DNA of 27,291 nt from JADHUC01 sp964617665 (GCA_964617665.1 CAZUAH010000148.1:1-27291); one strand, 5' to 3'; positions 8,582 to 17,831 are shown, counted from the stretch's first letter. Program-made: numbers and translations. Notes: generated from the letters alone by a model not told the origin.

Positions 8582-8616
8582 CGAGATGCGGGATGCGGGA
8601 TGCGAGATACGGGACT
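8582..8616. repeat. Short 7-bp tandem repeat, five units
   Basis: Five consecutive 7-nt units follow each other: CGAGATG, CGGGATG, CGGGATG, CGAGATA and CGGGACT. The array lies just upstream of the MFS start, in the divergent interval between the transporter and the ligase gene. It may be a slippage-prone tract inside the promoter region or the scar of a dispersed element. No function is assigned. Confidence 0.75.
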
Positions 8617-8728
8617 CCGCGGGCCGTGTATCCGCAAACTTGACTATTTTGCCGATCCTGGCGGTTTGCACAATCCTACGGTCGCACGAATTGGCGCGGC
8701 TGTCTTTCGCACCAACCCGCCAAATCGT

Positions 8729-10018
8729 ATGATTCTCCGTATGTTAAGCACCACTTTCGAACAGCGACGGGAACTGGAACGCCTCGATCCGGTATCGTTG
8801 GCGGGGTACCAACTGGACAAGCTGAATGCGCTTCTGGGCAGAGTGCTGCCTCAGAACCATTTCTATCACGACAAGCTGTCTGACTTGCGATTGCCGCTTG
8901 AGTCGGTCGAGCAGTTGGCCGACTTGCCGTTTACTTTTAAGGACGAGTTGGTGGGGGCTGCCCACGACGATCTGGCAGCCAATCTGACGTATCCGGCCAC
9001 CGAGTATGTCCGCTTTCACCGCACGTCCGGAACACGCGGCAAGCCGATGATCGTCTTGGATACGGCGGAGGACTGGCAATGGTGGACTGACACTTGGCAA
9101 TACGTGCTGGATGCTGCCGCATTGAAGGCCGGCGATCGCGGCTTGTTCGCTTTTTCCTACGGGCCGTTCATAGGCTTCTGGAGCGCGCACGACGCGGCTA
9201 TCGCGCGTGGTCTTTTGGCTATTCCCGGTGGCGGACTCAACACGCTGGCTCGATTGGAGATGGCTCGGGTCTGCCGCGCGACGGCGATTTTCTGTACTCC
9301 CAGCTATGCCTTGCACATGGTCGAAGTTGCGTCCGAGAACCAGATCGATCCCACGGCACTGGCCGTCCAGAAAGTGATTGTGGCGGGCGAGCCGGGCGGT
9401 TCGCTGTCGTCGATTCGTAAACGGATCGAGAATGCTTGGGACGCCCAAGTGATCGATCATGCTGGTGCGTCCGAAGTGGGGCCGTGGGGGTATGCGGATG
9501 GCGAGGGTCGGGGATTGCACGTGGTGGAAAGCGAGTTCATGGCGGAATTCCTTTCGGTCGAGACGGGGCAACCGGCCGGCGAATTGGAGTTGTCCGAACT
9601 AGTGCTGACCAGCCTGGGCCGCCCCGGCAGTCCTGTTATCCGCTACCGCACGGGAGATCTCGTGCGACCGACCTGGAACGCATCAGGCGACAATCGTTTC
9701 GTGCTATTGGAGGGCGGGGTGCTGGGACGTGCGGACGACATGATGGTGATTCGCGGCGTCAATGTCTTTCCAAGTTCTGTCGAGCAGATATTGCGCAGCT
9801 TCCCAGAAATCGTGGAGTACCGCATGGTCGCGAACCGAGTCGGCGAAATGGACGCGCTGGCCGTGGATATCGAAGATCGCTTGGACAAACCGGAGCGAGT
9901 TGCCAAAGAGCTTCAGTTGCGACTCGCGCTAAAAGTCGAAGTGCGCTGCGTTCCGCTCGGTTCGCTACCGCGTTTTGAAGGTAAAGGGAAGAGATTTGTG
10001 GACGAACGAGCTACTTGA
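8729..10018 (+). CDS. PaaK-type phenylacetate-CoA ligase family protein
   Basis: This is an adenylate-forming enzyme of the phenylacetate-CoA ligase family, which activates a carboxylate with ATP and usually passes it to CoA. The P-loop-like motif is FHRTSGTRGKPM (about residues 95-106). Other family features are the ASEVGPWGYA segment, YRTGDLVRP and the hinge region GRADDMMVIRGVNVFPSSVEQIL before the small C-terminal domain. The frame is open from 8537, but the extra N-terminus lies over the 7-bp repeat and lacks family features. I choose ATG 8729, giving 429 residues, close to family length; ATG 8741 is possible. The 3' end overlaps the next gene, which argues for a shared role. The substrate is unknown, and nothing nearby shows a phenylacetate pathway. 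Confidence 0.88.
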   Translation: MILRMLSTTFEQRRELERLDPVSLAGYQLDKLNALLGRVLPQNHFYHDKLSDLRLPLESVEQLADLPFTFKDELVGAAHDDLAANLTYPATEYVRFHRTSGTRGKPMIVLDTAEDWQWWTDTWQYVLDAAALKAGDRGLFAFSYGPFIGFWSAHDAAIARGLLAIPGGGLNTLARLEMARVCRATAIFCTPSYALHMVEVASENQIDPTALAVQKVIVAGEPGGSLSSIRKRIENAWDAQVIDHAGASEVGPWGYADGEGRGLHVVESEFMAEFLSVETGQPAGELELSELVLTSLGRPGSPVIRYRTGDLVRPTWNASGDNRFVLLEGGVLGRADDMMVIRGVNVFPSSVEQILRSFPEIVEYRMVANRVGEMDALAVDIEDRLDKPERVAKELQLRLALKVEVRCVPLGSLPRFEGKGKRFVDERAT

Positions 10019-11252
10019 GTATTGCCGGCGCCAGTTTCCGGCCCTGCGTCGCGAAATCAATGGGCGTCCGATCGTATACTTCGATGGGCCTGCCGGAACG
10101 CAAGTCCCGCAGTGCGTGATCGACGCGGTCAGCTATTACTACGCGCACAACAATGCGAATCACGACGGGCTGTTCCCGACCGCTCGCGACAGCGACGCCG
10201 TGCTGGCCGAGGCCCATCGTGCGATGGCGGATCTGCTAGGTGCCGAAGATCTCGATACAGTCTACTTCGGGCCCAACATGACGACGCTCACGTTCGCCTT
10301 GTCCCGTGCGCTGGCCAAGACCTGGCAACCCGGCGACGAAGTGGTCGTCACGCGATTGGACCACGACGCAAACGTGACTCCCTGGGTTCTGGCCGCTCAA
10401 GATGCGGGTGCAACGGTTCGCTACGTTGATTTCCACCCCGAAGATTGCACGTTGGACCTGGAAGATTTCCGTGCGAAGATAACCGACCGCACGCGTCTGG
10501 TGGCCGTCGGCTGTGCATCGAATTCCGTGGGTTCGATCAATCCGGTCGTGGACATCTGCCGCTGGGCTCGCGAAGCCGGCGCGCTGACCTTTCTGGATTC
10601 AGTGCACTTCACGCCGCACTCTCTCGTTGACGTTGATGCTTTCGGTTGCGATTTTCTGGCGTGTTCGGCGTACAAGTTTTTCGGGCCACATGTTGGTGCA
10701 ATATGGGGACGGCGGGAATTGCTGGAAGAACTGTCGGCATACAAGGTCCGGCCGGCGCCGGATTCATTGCCCGGCAAGTGGATGACCGGCACGCAAAACC
10801 ACGAAGGCATTGCGGGCACGCTAGCCGCCGTCAATTACCTGGCTGATATTGGTCGCCAGCATGCGGCAGGTGGCAATTTGGGCCGGCGTGCAGCTTTGCA
10901 CGAAGCGTATGCCGTGATCGGCGACTACGAGCAGCAGTTGGTCACGCAACTCATCGCAGGTCTGGCCGATCTGGAGGACGTGCGCGTCTGGGGTATCACC
11001 GATCCAGAACGTTCTTCCGAGCGTCTGCCCACGTTGTCGATCACCCACGCGAAGAAACGACCCGCCGAGTTGGCTCAGTATTTGGGCGACTGCGGTATTT
11101 GTGTTTGGCAAGGCAACTACTACGCCCTGCAATTGACCGAGACGTTGGAGCTTGAGCCGGACGGCATGGTCCGTATCGGCTTGGTACACTACAACACAGC
11201 CGAAGAAGTCAGTCGACTGTTGGAAGCCCTCGCGGATCTGAGCAACGCGTGA
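9996..11252 (+). CDS. Class V aminotransferase, cysteine desulfurase-like (SufS subfamily, VC1184-like)
   Basis: This fold-type I PLP enzyme opens with RRQFPALRREINGRPIVYFD and GPAGTQVP, as in the cysteine desulfurase-like VC1184 group. The PLP-binding lysine is Lys227 in the motif CSAYKFFGPHVGAIWG. Upstream is the phosphate-binding region (YFGPNMTTLTFALSRAL). I choose the TTG at 9996, because GGGAAG precedes it at a normal distance; a TTG at 9975 is an alternative. The gene starts inside the ligase gene, a 23-nt overlap that implies translational coupling. Members of this subfamily resemble SufS, but many lack the desulfurase active-site cysteine environment. True desulfurase activity is therefore not certain, and a role with the ligase in modifying an acyl or amino-acid substrate is possible (inference). 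Confidence 0.87.
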   Translation: MWTNELLEYCRRQFPALRREINGRPIVYFDGPAGTQVPQCVIDAVSYYYAHNNANHDGLFPTARDSDAVLAEAHRAMADLLGAEDLDTVYFGPNMTTLTFALSRALAKTWQPGDEVVVTRLDHDANVTPWVLAAQDAGATVRYVDFHPEDCTLDLEDFRAKITDRTRLVAVGCASNSVGSINPVVDICRWAREAGALTFLDSVHFTPHSLVDVDAFGCDFLACSAYKFFGPHVGAIWGRRELLEELSAYKVRPAPDSLPGKWMTGTQNHEGIAGTLAAVNYLADIGRQHAAGGNLGRRAALHEAYAVIGDYEQQLVTQLIAGLADLEDVRVWGITDPERSSERLPTLSITHAKKRPAELAQYLGDCGICVWQGNYYALQLTETLELEPDGMVRIGLVHYNTAEEVSRLLEALADLSNA

Positions 11253-11292
11253 TTGTGCCGTCCCGCGATTCACACAGCTGCGAATACACTGC

Positions 11293-12336
11293 TCACGCGT
11301 TTTCCTGTTCCCGATAGTGGCGACCGGACAAAGACCTCAGCCTTTCGGCCGCCTGCTCGGGAGTCAGATCCCGTTGGGCCTCCGCCAGCATTTCGTAGCC
11401 AACCATGAACTTTCGGACTGTGGCCGACCGGAGCAGGGGTGGATAGATGTGAGCGTGCAATTGCCAATGTGGGTATTCGCTCGCGTCGGTCGGAGCTCCG
11501 TGCCAGCCAAACGAGTAGGGGAAGGACGTCTCGAATAAATTGTCGTAGCGGGTGAGCAACCGTTTGAGGATTTCGGCCAAAGCCCCCCTCTCCGCCTCGT
11601 TCAACTCCGGCAACCGCAGCACATGACGCCGCGGCAGAAGCAGCGTCTCGAAAGGCCAGACCGCCCAATAGGGAACCAGAGCGACCCAGTGTTCGTTGTC
11701 AACGACGATTCGTTCGGCTTCGGCACATTCGAGTTCCGTGTAGTCGATCAGCATCGGTGACTGATGTTGACTCAAATACTGCTGCTGGTGCTCATCTTCG
11801 AGTTGCGGTTCGTTGGGTAGGTGCTTACTGGCCCAGATCTGCCCGTGTGGATGCGGGTTGGAGCATCCCATGGCTTGGCCTTTGTTCTCGAACACCTGCA
11901 CCCACCGGTAGGTCTCTCCCAACTCACTAACCTGATCAGCCCAGAGTTGTACTACGGCTGCGATGTCCTCGATACTCATCTCTGGCAACGTCAGGTCGTG
12001 CCGCGGCGAGAAGCAGATCACGCGGCATTCGCCCTCAACAGACTCCAATCGCAGAAGCGGATGGGTCGGGCTGGCCGTGGGTGTCTGGGGTAGCAGCGCC
12101 GCAAAGTCATTTGTGAAAACAAAAGTGCTTTCGTATGGCGGATTGACGGCGTCGCCGGCGCGGCGATTGTCAGGGCAGAGATAGCATTTGGGATCATAGG
12201 CCGGCCGCCGATCCTCGGCGACCCGCTCCTTCTGACCCTGCCACGGCCGTTTCGTGCGATGCGGCGAGACAAGTATCCACTGCCCCGTCAACGGATTGTA
12301 GCGACGGTGAGGATGATCATTAGGGTGAAACAACAT
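11293..12336 (-). CDS. galT: Galactose-1-phosphate uridylyltransferase
   Basis: GalT exchanges UMP between UDP-glucose and galactose-1-phosphate in the Leloir pathway, in the cytoplasm. The 347-residue length nearly equals that of the E. coli enzyme. The protein begins RRYNPLTGQWILVSPHR and has a zinc-site pair CYLC (Cys51, Cys54). The active-site motif SNPHPHGQIW has the nucleophilic His expected at His164 of HPHGQ. The C-terminal half has FGWHGAPT and HWQLHAHIYPPLLRS, typical of the family. No galK, galE or galM is next to it. It is divergent from a sugar nucleotidyltransferase gene and ends 40 bp from the stop of the PLP enzyme gene. No ribosome binding site is obvious before the ATG; the upstream bases include the palindrome GGGGCCCC. 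Confidence 0.95.
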   Translation of the reverse strand: MLFHPNDHPHRRYNPLTGQWILVSPHRTKRPWQGQKERVAEDRRPAYDPKCYLCPDNRRAGDAVNPPYESTFVFTNDFAALLPQTPTASPTHPLLRLESVEGECRVICFSPRHDLTLPEMSIEDIAAVVQLWADQVSELGETYRWVQVFENKGQAMGCSNPHPHGQIWASKHLPNEPQLEDEHQQQYLSQHQSPMLIDYTELECAEAERIVVDNEHWVALVPYWAVWPFETLLLPRRHVLRLPELNEAERGALAEILKRLLTRYDNLFETSFPYSFGWHGAPTDASEYPHWQLHAHIYPPLLRSATVRKFMVGYEMLAEAQRDLTPEQAAERLRSLSGRHYREQENA

Positions 12337-12697
12337 GAGAGGGGCCCCGATGTCAATCGAATTAGCTGGCCTACGTTTTCCGAAGCTACACTATCGAAGA
12401 CCCTGGATAAGAGTACAATGCGTGGGGCGCAAAAAGCTGATTGAACGAAGCGGCCAACCGTCAATTCCTGGGGCCGACTGCAGCATTGTCGAGATTGTGT
12501 AGAAGACTCGTTTGGGGTAGAGTCTCGCGAGTTGTTGGTTGGCATCGACGGACTGCTGGCAAACTGCTTGCCTTCCTCGGGATTCGACCTCAACGCTGTG
12601 ACCGAGAAAGCGAGAGGCTGTCAGCAGCGTTCATTCGACCGGCGACACGGAGCTCCGATTTATGCAAGAGGCGGATCCGCAACAATATCCCGGACAG
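12337..12697. other. Divergent intergenic region between galT and nucleotidyltransferase
   Basis: About 360 bases separate two divergent genes and should hold both promoters. The start of the downstream gene is uncertain, so its true upstream edge could lie between 12662 and about 12760. I found no convincing family-like small gene, RNA or repeat here. Plus-strand frames crossing it (12441-12764 and 12532-12975) run over the nucleotidyltransferase gene in other frames and are not called. Confidence 0.4.
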
Positions 12698-14059
12698 ATG
12701 GCTACACCAATTCAATGTGGCGAGGGCCGCCGAAGCAAGTGCTGGGCGCATGGCGATCAGCTGACGAATCAGGTACGCTGCGCGATCCTCGCGGCGGGTC
12801 TGGGCAAACGTCTGGAGCCGTTGACTCTCCGATACATCCCCAAGCCGCTCTTTCCGCTTGGCGGCAAGGTATCGATTGTCGAGACGTGGATTCACAAGAT
12901 GGTCGAGTCGGGTATCACCGACCTTTCCATGAACCTCTGCGTCTTGAAAGAGACGATCAAGCGAGAATTCACTGACGGCGTCAGGTTTGGCGCATCCATA
13001 AACTACGTAGAAGAAGACGTTCCCAGCGGCACGCTGGGCGGCGTCTGCAAACAGGTCTTGGGACGCGACGCCAAGATGCTGCCCGGTGATTCTCCGCTGG
13101 ACATCGAGCCCTTTCTCGGCGATACGATCATTGCCCCCAGCGGCGACATCGTCACTAACGTCGGCCCCGGCGAACTGCAGGAATTATACGAGATCCACAA
13201 ACGGGTCGGCGCATCGTTTACCATGGTGCTGGTGCCGATCCCAATGGAGCGGCGCAAGGACTTCGGCACCGCGGTACTGAATGCTCCAAAGCACAGGAAT
13301 GGCGTGTTAAGTCAGGGAGGCCGCATTGAGAAGTTCTTTGAGAAGGACCCAAACTCGCCAAGCAATCTGAACAATGCATCGATATATTTGATCGAGGCCC
13401 GCTTGCTGAAAGAGCTGGACCCGATCAGAACGGAAGCGAGGCTCGGTCTGGAGGAGCCGTTTTACGACTTCGGACAGCACGTCTTCCCGGCGCTTCTGGG
13501 AAAACTGCCCTACCTGAACCTCTCGTCTGATAATCTGCTCTGGGGCGCACGGTACGACGGACAGTGGTTTGACGTCGGCCAGAAACGCGACTATCTGTGT
13601 GTGAACGAATACGTGCTTGACGGGGCTCTCGACGTGAATCTGCCGTTCGAGAAACTCCCCTGGGGGTACCTTGGCAGGGACGTAGCCGTCGACTTCGCGC
13701 ACGTGAAGATCATTCCGCCGGTAGTCATTGGAAACCAATGCACGATCGAAGCCGGAACCCAACTCGGCCCTTACGCTGTGATCGGCGACGACTGGATCAT
13801 CGAGCGGGATGCGAAGATAAGCCATTCCGTGTTGTGGGAACGATATCCTATGTTCCGCGATGACGGTGTGGAGTTACCCCCCAGCCAACGCCTTTTGATC
13901 GACCGACATGTGGTCCAAGAAGGCGTTACGATCGAGGGCTGCATTGTCGCTGGTGGCTCGATCGAAAAGGATTACCGCGACAGCACCGTCGAAGTTCTCG
14001 ATGACGGAAGCGTAGTGGCTTCTCATATCGACTATCAGCCCGACGGGAAGCGAGTCTGA
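12698..14059 (+). CDS. Sugar nucleotidyltransferase with left-handed beta-helix C-terminus
   Basis: This enzyme should join a sugar-1-phosphate to an NTP to make an NDP-sugar. The N-terminal Rossmann-like domain carries the signature LAAGLGKRLEPLT (residues 31-43 from this start) and PKPLFPLGGK. A C-terminal segment with hexapeptide-like steps (PPVVIGNQCTIEAGTQLGP, DRHVVQEGVTIEGCIVAGG) is a left-handed beta-helix, as in mannose-1-phosphate guanylyltransferase or RmlA-like proteins. The base and sugar specificity cannot be read by eye. The start is uncertain: ATG 12698 is one of several choices (ATG 12662 is also in frame), and the first 25 or so residues do not look conserved. The gene is divergent from galT, and both act on sugar nucleotides. 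Confidence 0.85.
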   Translation: MATPIQCGEGRRSKCWAHGDQLTNQVRCAILAAGLGKRLEPLTLRYIPKPLFPLGGKVSIVETWIHKMVESGITDLSMNLCVLKETIKREFTDGVRFGASINYVEEDVPSGTLGGVCKQVLGRDAKMLPGDSPLDIEPFLGDTIIAPSGDIVTNVGPGELQELYEIHKRVGASFTMVLVPIPMERRKDFGTAVLNAPKHRNGVLSQGGRIEKFFEKDPNSPSNLNNASIYLIEARLLKELDPIRTEARLGLEEPFYDFGQHVFPALLGKLPYLNLSSDNLLWGARYDGQWFDVGQKRDYLCVNEYVLDGALDVNLPFEKLPWGYLGRDVAVDFAHVKIIPPVVIGNQCTIEAGTQLGPYAVIGDDWIIERDAKISHSVLWERYPMFRDDGVELPPSQRLLIDRHVVQEGVTIEGCIVAGGSIEKDYRDSTVEVLDDGSVVASHIDYQPDGKRV

Positions 14060-14073
14060 TTTTCCCACAGTGA

Positions 14074-14105
14074 GAAGCAGCAACGTCAAGCACCGCAGCT
14101 GCTTC
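14074..14105. terminator. Possible hairpin between convergent genes
   Basis: GAAGCAGC (14074-14081) and GCTGCTTC (14098-14105) form a perfect 8-bp stem with a 16-nt loop. It lies between the nucleotidyltransferase stop (14059) and the DUF1552 stop (14110), where a terminator would be useful for both. No T-tract follows, and the loop is large, so this is weak. Confidence 0.25.
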
Positions 14106-14109
14106 GCGG

Positions 14110-15450
14110 TTACGCGTCGAGGGCCGTAAATCGCCCGGAGCTGTCGCCGAGTTTTTCGACGTCTGCGCCAACTCGGTCTAGCAGAGATAGAAACAGATTG
14201 TTCAAGGGCGTTTCGCTGCTTGTGTGGATGTGACGACCGGTACGAATCGTGCCCCCGCCGCCACCGGCCAAGACAACCGGTAGATTGTGATGGTGGTGGC
14301 GGTTGCCGTCGCTGAGGCCGCTGCCGTACATGATCATCGAGTGGTCCAAGAGCGTACCCATTCCGTCTTCCACAGACTTCAGCTTGCCCAGGAAGTAGGC
14401 AAATCCACCCACGAGGAATTGGTCGATCTTTTGGATCTTATCGATCAGTTCTTTCTTGTCGCGGTGGTGAGATATTTGATGATGGCCTTCGCTCACGCCG
14501 ACCATGCGATAGCTGCGATTGCTGCCGGCGTTGCCGAGCATGAACGTGGCGATCCTTGTGGTGTCGGTACGGAAGGCCAGCACCATGAGGTCGAACATCA
14601 ATCGAACGTGTTGCTGGTAGTCGCGCGGAATGGCGTCCGGGACGTCGAAATCCGGACGGACTCGCTCGGCCTCCTGCTCCGCGCGAATAACACGGCGCTC
14701 CAAATCCCGGACGCTGGAGAAGTACTCATCCAGTTTCCGCCGATCCGTAATGCCCAGCTTCGTCTTCAGTTTGTCGGCATCGTTAGCCACGAGATCAAGA
14801 ACGCTCTTGCGGTAGAAATCGCGGCGCTCACGTCCCTCCTCCGACTGTTCGGCATCCCCGAAGAGACGCTCAAAAACCAGACGCGGGTGAATCTCCTTGG
14901 CCATCGGCGTCGTGGCGGTTTTCCACGAGATATTCGACGAATAAGCACAACTGTAACCGGAATCGCAATTGCCGGCATTACGCCCCTTTTCGATGCCCAG
15001 TTCCAGCGATGGTAGCTTCGTGAGATCGCCGACTTCCTGGGCTGCGACTTGATCGACCGACACGCCAACGCGAATATCGGCACCGGATGTCTTGCGCGGA
15101 TGGGCACCGGTCAAGTACGACGAGGCACAACGGGCGTGGTCTCCCGCGCCATCGCCTTTCGAGCGGCCGTTGTCCTGAGCCAGACCGGTCAGGACGTTCA
15201 TGTCACCCTTGAATTCGGCGAGCGGTTCAAGCGTCTGACTCAGCTTGTAGTTCTCGCCAGTCTCGGACGGAGTCCAACTGGGCATGATCGCCCCGTTGGG
15301 GAAGAAGACGAAGGCTATGCGCACCGGCGGTCGGTCGGCAGATGCTGCTTTGGCCAAGCGGTCCGGTATCATGGCCTCCAATAACGGCAGGCCCATGCTC
15401 AGCCCCAGGCCTTTCAGGAACGTTCTTCGTTCAAGTCGCGATGTGCTCAT
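14110..15450 (-). CDS. DUF1552 family protein with Tat signal
   Basis: This 446-residue protein starts with an apparent twin-arginine signal (LERRTFLKGLGLSMGLP), so it is probably exported folded. The body matches the DUF1552 family that is greatly expanded in planctomycetes: PPVRIAFVFFPNGAIMPSW near the start, CASSYLTGAHPRKT, SVDQVAAQEVG, and near the end MIMYGSGLSDGNRHHHHNLPVVLAGG. Its ATG overlaps the TGA of the upstream haem protein gene in the sequence ATGA, so they are co-translated. DUF1552 proteins almost always accompany such DUF1592-type proteins. The molecular function is not established; a role in periplasmic oxidation or binding of polymers has been suggested for the pair. Confidence 0.93.
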   Translation of the reverse strand: MSTSRLERRTFLKGLGLSMGLPLLEAMIPDRLAKAASADRPPVRIAFVFFPNGAIMPSWTPSETGENYKLSQTLEPLAEFKGDMNVLTGLAQDNGRSKGDGAGDHARCASSYLTGAHPRKTSGADIRVGVSVDQVAAQEVGDLTKLPSLELGIEKGRNAGNCDSGYSCAYSSNISWKTATTPMAKEIHPRLVFERLFGDAEQSEEGRERRDFYRKSVLDLVANDADKLKTKLGITDRRKLDEYFSSVRDLERRVIRAEQEAERVRPDFDVPDAIPRDYQQHVRLMFDLMVLAFRTDTTRIATFMLGNAGSNRSYRMVGVSEGHHQISHHRDKKELIDKIQKIDQFLVGGFAYFLGKLKSVEDGMGTLLDHSMIMYGSGLSDGNRHHHHNLPVVLAGGGGGTIRTGRHIHTSSETPLNNLFLSLLDRVGADVEKLGDSSGRFTALDA

Positions 15451-17831
15451 TCTGTACCTCCATCGCCTCGCCGCATCCGAAACGACCGGCTCATGACGAT
15501 CCCCGTGATTACAGCCGAAAAACGATAGTCGTCGTCTTCAACTCGCTTGACGATCCCGTCGATCGTGCTCTGGTCGTACGGCTTCATTCCGCGTCCCAGA
15601 GCGTAGGTAAGCATTTTTGAAACGAGCGTTTCGGTGAACTGTTGCTTTCGCTTTGCCAGGATTTGAACCAACTCTTCCGGTCCTGAGAACTTCTCGCCGC
15701 TGGGTAGCTCGCCGGAAGCCTCTACGGGAAACTCACCGTCTTCGGCACGCCACCGACCAGTTGCATCGAAGTTCTCGAAGCCGAAACCCAACTGGTCCAT
15801 CTGCCGATGGCACGAAGCACACACCGGATTCTCACGATGCAAGACCATCTGTTCCCGCAGGGACAAGTCGGGCTCGGCCTTCTGCGTCTCCTCCAACATC
15901 GGCACGTTGGGCGGCGGATCCGGTGGCGGTGTCCCCAGTATGTTCTCCATGATCCATTTGCCACGCTTGACCGGCGACGTGCGCGTCGGGTTGGACGTTA
16001 GCGTCAAAATGCTGCCGTGCGTCAACAGTCCTATCCGCTTGCCATCGGTCAACGTTATCTTTCGCAGTTTGTCACCCGAGACGCCGTTTATGCCGTAGTG
16101 CCCGGCAAGACGTTCGTTGGCGAATGTGAAATCGCCAGTTAGGAAGTCCAATATGCTCCGATCCTCTCGCATCACCGTGGCGAAGAACATCTCGGTTTCG
16201 CGAACCATGTCTTGACGCAGCGTTTCATCAAAAGCACCAAACTTAGCGGGATCAGGTATGATCTCGTCCAAGTTGCGGAGATTCAGCCACTGTCCGCCGA
16301 AGTTTGCGACCAAGGCCTGTGCTTTGTCGTCCTGGAGCATGCGTCGCACCTGCGCTACCAGAACCTTATCTTCGTGCAGTTCGCCGCTCTCGGCGAGCGC
16401 GAAGAGCTCGTCGTCCGGCATGCTGCTCCAGAGGAAATACGACAGGCGACTCGCCAGTTCGTAATCGTTCAACGGGCGAATCTTGGTTGGTTCATCAGGT
16501 TCCGGGTCCATTTCGACACGAAACAGGAAGTGAGGCGAAACAAGGGCCGCGGAAACGGCAACTTGGATGCCGCGCTCGAACGAGTCCCCCTTCTCCGTTG
16601 CCACTTTGACCAGCCTGACGAACGAGTCCATCTCTTCGGTGCGGACGGGCCGCCGGAATGCTCGGCTGATAAATGGCGCCAGAATCTCACGGGCGGCCTG
16701 CTCGGGCGTCTTCCCGTTACCGGGTGCCGCGATCACGATGCGTCGGTGGCTGTCGGGAAGATCCTCGGGTCGCTGATCCAAAGGGCCAGAAACCTCTAGC
16801 GAGCGTATGGCGAGATTCCGATCACGATCGTTTGGATTGGATGCTCTGGGATTGTAGTAGTCGTTGATGAAGGCGGCGGAGAACTGGTGCTTCCCCTTGC
16901 CTACGCGGTCGCGTATCTCGTACACATCCATCTGGTCCGTCGGTGCTCTGACCTCGGCCACTTGGACTCGTTTGCCATCAACCGCCAACTCGACCTTTGC
17001 GAGTTCGGGCCCCGCTTGCTGGGCGCCGGCTTCCACCTTCAGCAAATACTCGCCTTCACGCGGGAATTCGAATTCCGCGGAGACAGTTCCGTTGGACGAG
17101 AGGCTGTAAACACCGTAGTCGTTCAACGAAGCGCCGCCTGTAGCCCTGAGGTCTTGCCGCTCACGACGCTGCATTCCTGCTCCCGCGGATTTGTCGCGGA
17201 TTGTCGTCGTCGCGATCTGCTCGGCGGCGTCCATATGCTTCTCGAACAGTAGCGGCGGCAGAGAGAGTACATCGCCAATGTTGTCGAAGCCTTCGCCAAC
17301 GTCGTCGGAAGGAAAGTCCTCGGACAGTCGAAGATCGAGGCCCGTCAAATCACGTACCGTATTGTCGTACTCCGCGCGATTGAGACGACGTATGGTCACT
17401 CGGCCCGGATCGTGCACGATCTGAGTTTTATTTTGGAGCGTGGCCCCGATCCAGTCCGTCAGCAGTGATTTCTCGTCGTTTGTCGGTTGCTTCTGATCTT
17501 CAGGAGGCATGGCCCCAAATTCCACCATCTCTTTGACCGAGGCCCACGTGTCGGCGTCCTGACGCACGGAATCGGCATTCGGATACTTGTGAAAGTCAAT
17601 GTCTGCTTCCTGCTCCTTCTTGCCGTGACAAGCACTGCAATACTTCGCGAGCAAAGGGGCGATCTGCTCCGCATATGCATCGGCCGGAAATGTGCGCGGC
17701 TTTGCTTCCGCGGCAATAGCTCCTGGAGAAATGGCGTGGAGAAGGTACGTTGCGACGATGCATAACACCAAACACAGCAAGGTGTTTCGGCGACCGAGAA
17801 CGAGCGCCATCTGCTGGTTGACGCTGCCCAT
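15447..17831 (-). CDS. Large secreted haem-binding DUF1587/1595/1592/1588/1585 protein
   Basis: The signal peptide is followed by a planctomycete-type cytochrome c motif CSACH (Cys65, Cys68, His69 from this start) with the MPPEDQKQP segment after it. Next come DUF1587 (RRLNRAEYDNTVRDLTG) and a beta-rich insert resembling carbohydrate-binding modules (residues about 230-340, EGEYLLKVEAGAQQAGPE). The order continues with DUF1595, DUF1592 (PLNDYELASRLSYFLWSSMPDDEL) and DUF1588 (ILTLTSNPTRTSPVKRGKWI). A second CASCH motif lies at Cys671-His675, and DUF1585 forms the C-terminus (MLTYALGRGMKPYD). The frame is open from 17954, but the first 41 residues do not look like a signal peptide. ATG 17831, with GGTGG upstream, or ATG 17810 is likelier. 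Probably periplasmic. It is co-transcribed with DUF1552. Confidence 0.92.
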   Translation of the reverse strand: MGSVNQQMALVLGRRNTLLCLVLCIVATYLLHAISPGAIAAEAKPRTFPADAYAEQIAPLLAKYCSACHGKKEQEADIDFHKYPNADSVRQDADTWASVKEMVEFGAMPPEDQKQPTNDEKSLLTDWIGATLQNKTQIVHDPGRVTIRRLNRAEYDNTVRDLTGLDLRLSEDFPSDDVGEGFDNIGDVLSLPPLLFEKHMDAAEQIATTTIRDKSAGAGMQRRERQDLRATGGASLNDYGVYSLSSNGTVSAEFEFPREGEYLLKVEAGAQQAGPELAKVELAVDGKRVQVAEVRAPTDQMDVYEIRDRVGKGKHQFSAAFINDYYNPRASNPNDRDRNLAIRSLEVSGPLDQRPEDLPDSHRRIVIAAPGNGKTPEQAAREILAPFISRAFRRPVRTEEMDSFVRLVKVATEKGDSFERGIQVAVSAALVSPHFLFRVEMDPEPDEPTKIRPLNDYELASRLSYFLWSSMPDDELFALAESGELHEDKVLVAQVRRMLQDDKAQALVANFGGQWLNLRNLDEIIPDPAKFGAFDETLRQDMVRETEMFFATVMREDRSILDFLTGDFTFANERLAGHYGINGVSGDKLRKITLTDGKRIGLLTHGSILTLTSNPTRTSPVKRGKWIMENILGTPPPDPPPNVPMLEETQKAEPDLSLREQMVLHRENPVCASCHRQMDQLGFGFENFDATGRWRAEDGEFPVEASGELPSGEKFSGPEELVQILAKRKQQFTETLVSKMLTYALGRGMKPYDQSTIDGIVKRVEDDDYRFSAVITGIVMSRSFRMRRGDGGTE

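Noticed and set aside
9975..11252. The PLP enzyme as a true IscS or SufS housekeeping desulfurase
   Set aside because: There are no suf or isc partner genes nearby, and its N-terminal features match the VC1184-like group, for which desulfurase activity is not assured.
14287..15015. A 242-codon plus-strand frame opposite the DUF1552 gene
   Set aside because: It lacks any recognised motif and is antisense to a well-supported gene.
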